Shown in pieces: positions 58,571-64,000 of a stretch of 64,000 bases of DNA. Made by a program: the position numbers and the translations under genes. Under the pieces are notes generated by a model. It did not search any database, had not been told where the DNA came from, and worked only from the letters and a program-made list of their open reading frames with translations. The stretch comes from Lojkania enalia (Eukaryota > Ascomycota > Dothideomycetes > Pleosporales), in the NCBI GenBank assembly GCA_010094045.1, contig ML986633.1, positions 1 through 64,000 of the forward strand. Direction: 5' to 3'. How positions within the stretch are numbered: the stretch's first letter is position 1; every line of letters starts with the position of its first letter.

Positions 58571-59104
58571 TCACACAAACCACTCCCCCCTCCACCCCAA
58601 AACCCATATCCGCCCCAGCACAAATGGCGTCAACTCCACAACCCACAACCACAGCCCTCTCCTTAGCTTCTGAACAGCTTCCTCCTCGACCCCCTCTTCA
58701 GATCCACTAATCTTCATCCCTTCTTCTAGTCTCCTTGCATCTTTTTCTCCCTTCTTCCGCCCCACCCCTTCCCTATCACCACTCCCCCACTCCGTCACAT
58801 AACTCCACCCAATCTGCCCCAACAACCCAGCAGCCAGCAGCCCTTCCCTTCCAAGCATCATCCAATATACTAATCTCCTACACCCACAACTCTTCTCATC
58901 GCTCCTTGCCGTCAGAAAAAGCGGGATACTGAATGCCAGCGTCTGCGTCCCAAGACTTTGTATCAAGGATAGCGAAGTCTGCGGGTATGGTGGCACTTGC
59001 AGTTGCTTGAGGATGGTGGATGGTGAGAAGTAGAATATGGAGCCGCCAATTACTTTGAGGACCGCTTCTATCAGGAAGAGTGTGGGCAGGGGGGAAGCGG
59101 ACAT
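58571..59104 (-). CDS. small four-span membrane protein, uncharacterised
   Basis: About 177 residues from the ATG at 59104 (MSASPLPTLF); an upstream in-frame ATG at 59140 is possible. Hydrophobic spans: TLFLIEAVLKVIGGSIFYF, LGTQTLAFSIPLFLTA, LVYWMMLGREGLLAAGLLGQIG and, near the C-terminus, LWLWVVELTPFVLGRIWVLGW. A charged loop (GDREGVGRKKGEKDARRLEEG) lies between spans three and four. The pattern matches small fungal membrane proteins of unknown function. No catalytic motif. Confidence 0.7.
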   Translation of the reverse strand: MSASPLPTLFLIEAVLKVIGGSIFYFSPSTILKQLQVPPYPQTSLSLIQSLGTQTLAFSIPLFLTARSDEKSCGCRRLVYWMMLGREGLLAAGLLGQIGWSYVTEWGSGDREGVGRKKGEKDARRLEEGMKISGSEEGVEEEAVQKLRRGLWLWVVELTPFVLGRIWVLGWRGEWFV

Positions 59105-59581
59105 TATAAATAAATTCTGACTGAGGATAATATTAGGCATTTACGTAACTAGTCTTTGACAATGGCTTTAAAAGCTTGATGGCTTCTTGGACGGGCATGC
59201 GAGAAGAGTGGTGGCAGAGAATGGATGGATGATTGTAGATCAAGCCCCTGTACTATCCCCATTTAGGATGTTTAAATATACATTCAACCCCACTTCCGCG
59301 CTCCAGGGCGCAGGAACCGCGTAAAACACAATCACATATACCGGGCTAAAAGGCACTCTGCAGGATATGCAAACTTCATTAGCGATCGTAGGTCACGTAA
59401 TCTATCAATACATGCTACGCCGGCCGAATATAAAAATAACCCCTCTTACTCTTATTCCCTAACACCATCTACCCGCTCTAACAAAAGCATCTACAAGAAG
59501 CAAATCAAAATTTAGGATTCACAAAGACCCGATCGTCCGTCGAAGATCAAGGTATGTATAGAATTTTTCGTTGCCAGAACC
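59105..59581. other. intergenic between two minus-strand genes
   Basis: About 480 bases. 3' region of the PFK-2 gene and promoter of the small membrane protein. Nothing recognised. Confidence 0.45.
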
Positions 59582-61354
59582 CTAATCCATTGGATTAATA
59601 TGAGTCTTGCCCAGACGTAGGGGCTGTGGCCCTTGTATAGGGGTAGCGGCACCAGATCCAGCCTGGGGTGTGCCTAGGCCCGAAAAAGGACTTACTGTGC
59701 CACTTGAGGGTACGGGGATCTTTATGTCCTCTGGGCTATCTGGGACGATGTTGTCGGGGAGATCGGGTATCTTAATGCGTTTTGCGACGTTGTTGTAGCT
59801 CGACGGAATGATCTGATCTTGGTGAGCAGAGGATAGTGGGCTATGGAGGGTAGACTTGCCTCGATGATCTCATCACGAGGAAACTCAAGCTTGGGAATGT
59901 CTGCGGCATTGCAAGCCATGAGATAGCCATACAGAACGCGCAGAACTGATTCATGCGCAATGATCAGAAGATCGTTCTCTTCTCTTTCGAGCTCGAGAAT
60001 AATAGGCTCCATTCGGACAGCAAGATCATGATAGGACTTTTTCATAAATCAGTGCGGGACCCCACTGTTGCGGACTTGGACCTACTTCTGCTCTTGGATA
60101 CCTATGATGATACGGATCCGCCTCATGCTTTGCGACCTCCTCAGGAAACTCTCTCCGGATTCTACCCTCTGACATCTTTTCGCAAACGCCTGGGTTCAAC
60201 TGACTCATCTGCGACCTCTGCCTTACACGGTATCCTATTGCTGCGAGAGGCTCTGCGGTCTGGACGGTCCGCCGCCTTGTGGATGTCCAAATCGTCAGCG
60301 GTTTCAGGGCAGCGTCGGTCGCTCCCTGCTCAATCAATTTTTGCTTTTCCTCCTCCCGGTACTTGAGAAGCACTTCGCTCATCTTTTTTGCGTAATCATG
60401 GCCTTCCGGTGACAAAGATGCGTCTGCCTTGTATGAGTCTTCCTCACGAGTAGTTCCAGCTCTAGCAAAGTAGGTTTGTCGGGATTTTATGTGCAAATTT
60501 AGTAAGTAGAAAACAATTCGTTGCGACAAATAACCAAATGCGCAACTATTCACTACCACCCTTTCACCTGCGTTAATCATTTTGATCCAATGTAAGTCGG
60601 GCTCTTCCATGGTCTCAAAGTGAGGTATCCGAGCGTTGATTCGTGCAAGATAGTCAGCAACTGCATCTTCGTCTTTCCATCCCTGGTAGTCGGGAGACGA
60701 GATCTTCACGCGGCGAACATTTTCCTGGATTATGCGCTCGTCAGTGCAGTGCGACTCAATGAAAACTGTCTGAATGCCATTCTTGGCAAACTCCTTGGCG
60801 AGGGATTTACGTCCTGTAGAGATAGCATTGACAGCATCGTAGATGGCGACCTGCCCTTTCTCGTGCTCCAGAAAATGGTAGATATCTTCACGGCATTTCT
60901 TTAGAATCTTGTTGCGCAGAAGAACAGACTGCGGGGACGCGTTTAAAAAGAAATAGTCGTCGGGAACTTCATTGCCCGGGCCAAGCGTTGCTCGTCGATA
61001 GTCTCCCAAGTGAAATACGTGCGTCTTGACTCCAAGCCAGCGGAGATAGCGCGCAACAGCAACTGAGGTATGCGTCTTTCCTCGCGCCGGAAGGCCAACC
61101 GTGGCGATGACGATACGTCCCGAGTGGAACAGCCGACCGGATTCAGTGCTATACAATTGTGCAGGAGCCATTTCTTCCTTTTCTGGCAAGTCATGAATGG
61201 CATCGACAAACGTACTCGACCGCCGCCTGAAGCGGGGCGAGTTTGCATATATTTCTGCAGTCCTGATGGCGGTGGTGGTGAGCACCGTATTCTGCCAATT
61301 GGGGTCATGATGCGGGAAGAGCCGGCGGATAGCAACTTACAGTAAGGTATCCAT
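59582..61354 (-). CDS. 6-phosphofructo-2-kinase with degenerate fructose-2,6-bisphosphatase domain
   Basis: Bifunctional-type enzyme making fructose-2,6-bisphosphate, a regulator of glycolysis, in the cytosol. Exons 61354-61341 (only 14 bases: MDTL plus two bases), 61262-60086, 60036-59860 and 59812-59582 join in frame into 532 residues. The kinase domain has the P-loop GLPARGKTH (Lys67) and FHLGDYRR. In the phosphatase domain the RHG catalytic motif reads RAG (Ala273 in place of the phosphorylated His), and the following residues TTREEDSYKADASLS also depart from the family. A downstream His remains (IIAHES). It is therefore probably kinase-only, as in some yeast isoforms where the motif is also changed. 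The third intron is GC-AG type. The C-terminal tail is Pro/Ser-rich, possibly phosphorylated. Confidence 0.9.
59813..59859 (-). other. GC-AG intron in the PFK-2 gene
   Basis: The exon ends DEIIE at GAG, followed by gcaagtc and an acceptor ...gatcag, giving EIIE-IIPSSY, the conserved continuation. No GT donor at the same site keeps the frame. A minor-class but known splice-site pair. Confidence 0.75.
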
Positions 61355-61967
61355 CTTATCGAAAACTTATAAATCGAACGTCGCAGGAAAAGGAACAGAG
61401 AAACTCTAATAAAATGAAAGCAGTAGGTAGTGTTAGCGGCAATCAAGGAAGTCAGACACAGCTGGGCAGTTGTTGGCTTGTTCAACAATTCATGCCAAAC
61501 TTCGGAACCGGGGTCTCGGGTGCGATAACGATTCCCGAATTGCGGGACAAGTTCCAATGGGACAAGCCGGGGTAGGGTAATAGGTAGCGCGGTCCAGTTT
61601 CGCAGCGACGACAACGCCAAAGCAGAGCCGGTCGCGTGAGGGTATTAGGGCGTGAAGATGCTGCGAGCGAGAGAATTGGGGCCGGTCAAGGGAAAAAGAA
61701 AGCTGGCGGCGTCATATCACAATGAGCCTTGCCCAGACGCGGCGGAGCTATAGCCGGGCCGACGGCTTGGCGTTTATGTCATCCGCAGCTCTTGGCGCGC
61801 GCTCCTTGAGAAAAGTTCACGCAGCGAGGACCAGCAGTAGCCATCCCGTCATCCCCTGCCCTCGCCCATTGCCCGTTGCGGATCTGCTTTCCATTCCATT
61901 ACCCATTCTTCTGCTGCAGGCTCGCTTCGAGGCTTTCCTAATCTTTTAATTTCCATTTTTTTACGTT
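61355..61967. other. divergent promoter between PFK-2 and tom40 genes
   Basis: About 610 bases. C/T-rich sequence precedes tom40. A minus-strand frame crossing this region overlaps PFK-2 exon 2 in another frame and is not a gene. Confidence 0.5.
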
Positions 61968-63130
61968 ATGGAGCTCGAGAAGGAGCGCGCCATGTCCGAC
62001 CTCTTCACCCAGAACCCCGTCGTCGCGAAGCTGCGAGATGTGTATACATCGTTCCAGGAGAGGAGAGAGGCATTGGGGTTGACGAATCCGGGCACAGTCG
62101 AGAACATCGCGAAGGAGGTGCAGCGCGATGTTTTCCTGAACAACCTGAGCTTCTCGGGTCTGCGTGCCGACCTCACCAAGGCTTTCGGCGTCGCTCCGCT
62201 CTTTCAGGTCTCTCATGCCCTGTCTATGGGGTCGCAGAACCAGCCACCATACACATATGCTGCACTCTATGGGTCGCCGCGGGTCAGTATAGTATTTCCT
62301 GGCCGCCACAAGCCTATCGTTGACATGCCCAGGTCTTCCTCCAAGCCAATGTCGATAATGACCTCTCCTTCTCCGGCCGTTTCAACTACCGCTGGACCAG
62401 TGCCTTGGTTACAAAGACTTCAGTGCAGCTCACCTCGCAGGGTAACATGATCTCGTTGGAGAACGACTACACGGGCACAGACTTCTCAGCCTCCCTCAAG
62501 GCCCTCAATCCCTCAATACTCGATGGCGGTGTGACGGGTATGATTATGGGCAGCTATCTACAGGCCGTTACACCGCGTCTGTCTCTCGGTCTTGACACCT
62601 TCTGGAACCGCCCTGCCATGGCGTATCCACCTGAGCTCAATATCTCATACGCGGCAAGATACAAGACCGCTGACTGGATAGCTAGTGCACAGTTCCTTGC
62701 TGCGGGCGGCATTGAGGCTTCGTACTGGCGAAAGCTGTCCGATAAAGTTGAGACGGGTATCAATCTCAACCTACAGTTTGCCGGAATCGGTCCCAATGGA
62801 CCCATGGGCGGCCTGAAGAAGGAGGGCACTGTTACCATTGGGGCGAAGTACGACTTCCGAGCGTCTTCATTCCGCGCACAAATAGACAACCAGGGCAAAG
62901 TGGGCTGTTTGTTGGAGAGGGTGGTGGCACCGCCAATTCGTGTCACATTCTCTGGGGAGATTGATCACAAGCAGGTGCGTGGACTAATAATCAAACAGTT
63001 TCCGCCCATCACTGACTTCTCGTAGAACGCCGCCAAACTCGGCCTCGCAGTCTCCATAGACGCGGCAGATCAGGAAGTAATGGAGCAGCAGGAGAAGGTG
63101 GGCGCTGATGTGCCGCCCATCCCCTTCTAA
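61968..63130 (+). CDS. tom40: mitochondrial outer membrane import pore Tom40
   Basis: Beta-barrel channel of the TOM complex through which nearly all mitochondrial precursors pass. Exons 61968-62282, 62333-62974 and 63026-63130 join in frame into 353 residues. The N-terminal part [23 protein letters not shown] and then [16 protein letters not shown] is the conserved Tom40 segment before the barrel; [29 protein letters not shown] and the long run of amphipathic strands follow. Length is typical for fungi. The final exon supplies [19 protein letters not shown] and the tail VPPIPF. The ATG at 61968 is preferred; a second ATG at 61992 is possible. No stop or damage seen. Confidence 0.95.
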
Positions 63131-63726
63131 AGCCCTCTATTAATCGCCTCATCCTGTGATAGCCTCCTCTCAGATGTATTCGAAAATAATCGACTATAAC
63201 TTTTCCCTTCGCTGTATTACCACATTTTTGAAGCGGGCGGCTGTGCCTCGCTTCTCAAAAGCGCCGGTTTTCCTTTTCATCATACCGGCGGTTGGGTACG
63301 GTACTGCACGAATAGACTTCCCATACGTCATATTCTCGCGAGTTTTGGCAATTTTTCCGTTCTGGCGCATGTACTTGAGTCTAATGGGCTACGGCTTTGG
63401 TAGAATCAGGGGGCCCGCTGAGTCGTCGATGATAATGAACGGCTTGATGTATATATAGTTGCATGGGAACGTTAAAAATTTACTCCGCTTGTGCATTGAT
63501 GAGAACTAGATTTTGTGGCGCCTGAATATGGCAATTGTGATGAATACATTATCGAAAGAGTCGAGAAACCTAAATGTACATTTGCTTCTGCAGAAATAAC
63601 GCCTTGCGCGATGTGCAACAGTCCCATGCCATCTCGTCCCATATCCCTCCTTTCTCTATAATGAAACATTGTACAAGAAGTCGCTGCCAAAGGGCAAAAC
63701 ATAGACTCCGCGAGCCGAAATCGATT
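63131..63726. other. intergenic between convergent genes
   Basis: About 600 bases between tom40 and the partial gene at the right edge. Nothing coding recognised. Confidence 0.45.
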
Positions 63727-64000
63727 TTACAAGGCGGGTTTGGCTCCCTGCGGCATCCCTGGTGTCGCGCCAGGTGTCATGAACTATTGCGAATCAGTGT
63801 ATATCCCTTCATAAATCTCCTAATAGCAATCGGATCCAGCATTCCCGCAATTCGATACCACAATCCATCAAAACCGAGCGGAATTATGCACTCACCTCGT
63901 TAGCCCGCTGCTGTTGCTGCATCTCCCGCTCCATCTCCGCCAACTGCTGCTCCTCGCTATACGCCAACGCCCAAGGCACGCCGAGCAACAGAGCGCTCGT
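63727..64000 (-). CDS. partial 3' end of a small membrane-type protein gene
   Basis: The right edge cuts a minus-strand gene. The last two exons are 64000-63896 (open to the edge) and 63783-63727, joined in phase 0, giving a C-terminal piece of 53 residues: a hydrophobic stretch (ALLLGVPWALAY), a helical Glu/Gln-rich run (EEQQLAEMEREMQQQQ) and a short Gly/Pro tail ending KPAL. The donor gtgagt and acceptor atag are good. The rest of the gene lies outside the window. The layout suggests a small single-span protein; the family is not recognised. Confidence 0.6.

Noticed and set aside
60943..61620. Minus-strand frame of 225 residues overlapping the PFK-2 gene
   Set aside because: It overlaps kinase exon 2 in another frame; the kinase frame has all family motifs.

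Overview
This 64 kb window is nuclear DNA of a filamentous ascomycete (Pezizomycotina). The reasons are gene families typical of that group (deuterolysin M35, GH131, chitin deacetylase with CBM18, rhodopsin-type membrane proteins, a highly reducing polyketide synthase), short introns mostly of 40-90 bases with GT-AG ends and CTAAC/CTGAC-like branch sites, and close gene spacing on both strands. A leotiomycete would fit, but the class cannot be fixed from this sequence alone. No tRNA, rRNA, CRISPR array or intact transposon was seen. Gene models were built by joining open frames at splice sites that keep the frame.

Left part, 0-16 kb, is mostly housekeeping: POT-type peptide transporter, class I methyltransferase, a seven-exon rhodopsin-domain membrane protein (-), ribosomal protein S17, DNA ligase IV (-), an Irs4-like EH-domain protein, a JmjC (JMJD7-like) hydroxylase (-) and mitochondrial inner membrane protease subunit 1. 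From 16 to 25 kb lie secreted or membrane proteins: a membrane-anchored protein resembling a free-standing deuterolysin propeptide (-), a complete deuterolysin, a GPI-type surface protein, a six-to-seven-span membrane protein (-) and a GH131 glucanase (-).

The centre, 25.7-40.7 kb, looks like a small secondary-metabolite locus: a five-exon, about 3107-residue highly reducing PKS with order KS-AT-DH-MT-ER-KR-ACP and a C-terminal carnitine acyltransferase-like domain (a release domain in place of a thioesterase), a rhodopsin-domain membrane protein and a 14-span MFS efflux pump. No cluster transcription factor, P450 or separate hydrolase is in the window, so the product would be a reduced, possibly methylated polyketide transferred to a small acceptor and exported. 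That pathway is inference.

Right part, 41-64 kb: multi-module chitin deacetylase (-), F-box-like protein (-), a protein with two DUF427 units, a 4 kb gene-poor stretch with decayed coding remnants, a coiled-coil/Cys-rich protein (-), GH3 beta-glucosidase (-), ACMSD-family amidohydrolase (-), a small membrane protein (-), a 6-phosphofructo-2-kinase with a broken phosphatase motif (-), Tom40 and the 3' end of an unknown gene (-) at the right edge. Several strong features are only visible after splicing: the last exon of the PKS, the first exon of the JmjC gene, the first exon of the PFK-2 gene and a GC-AG intron in that gene.
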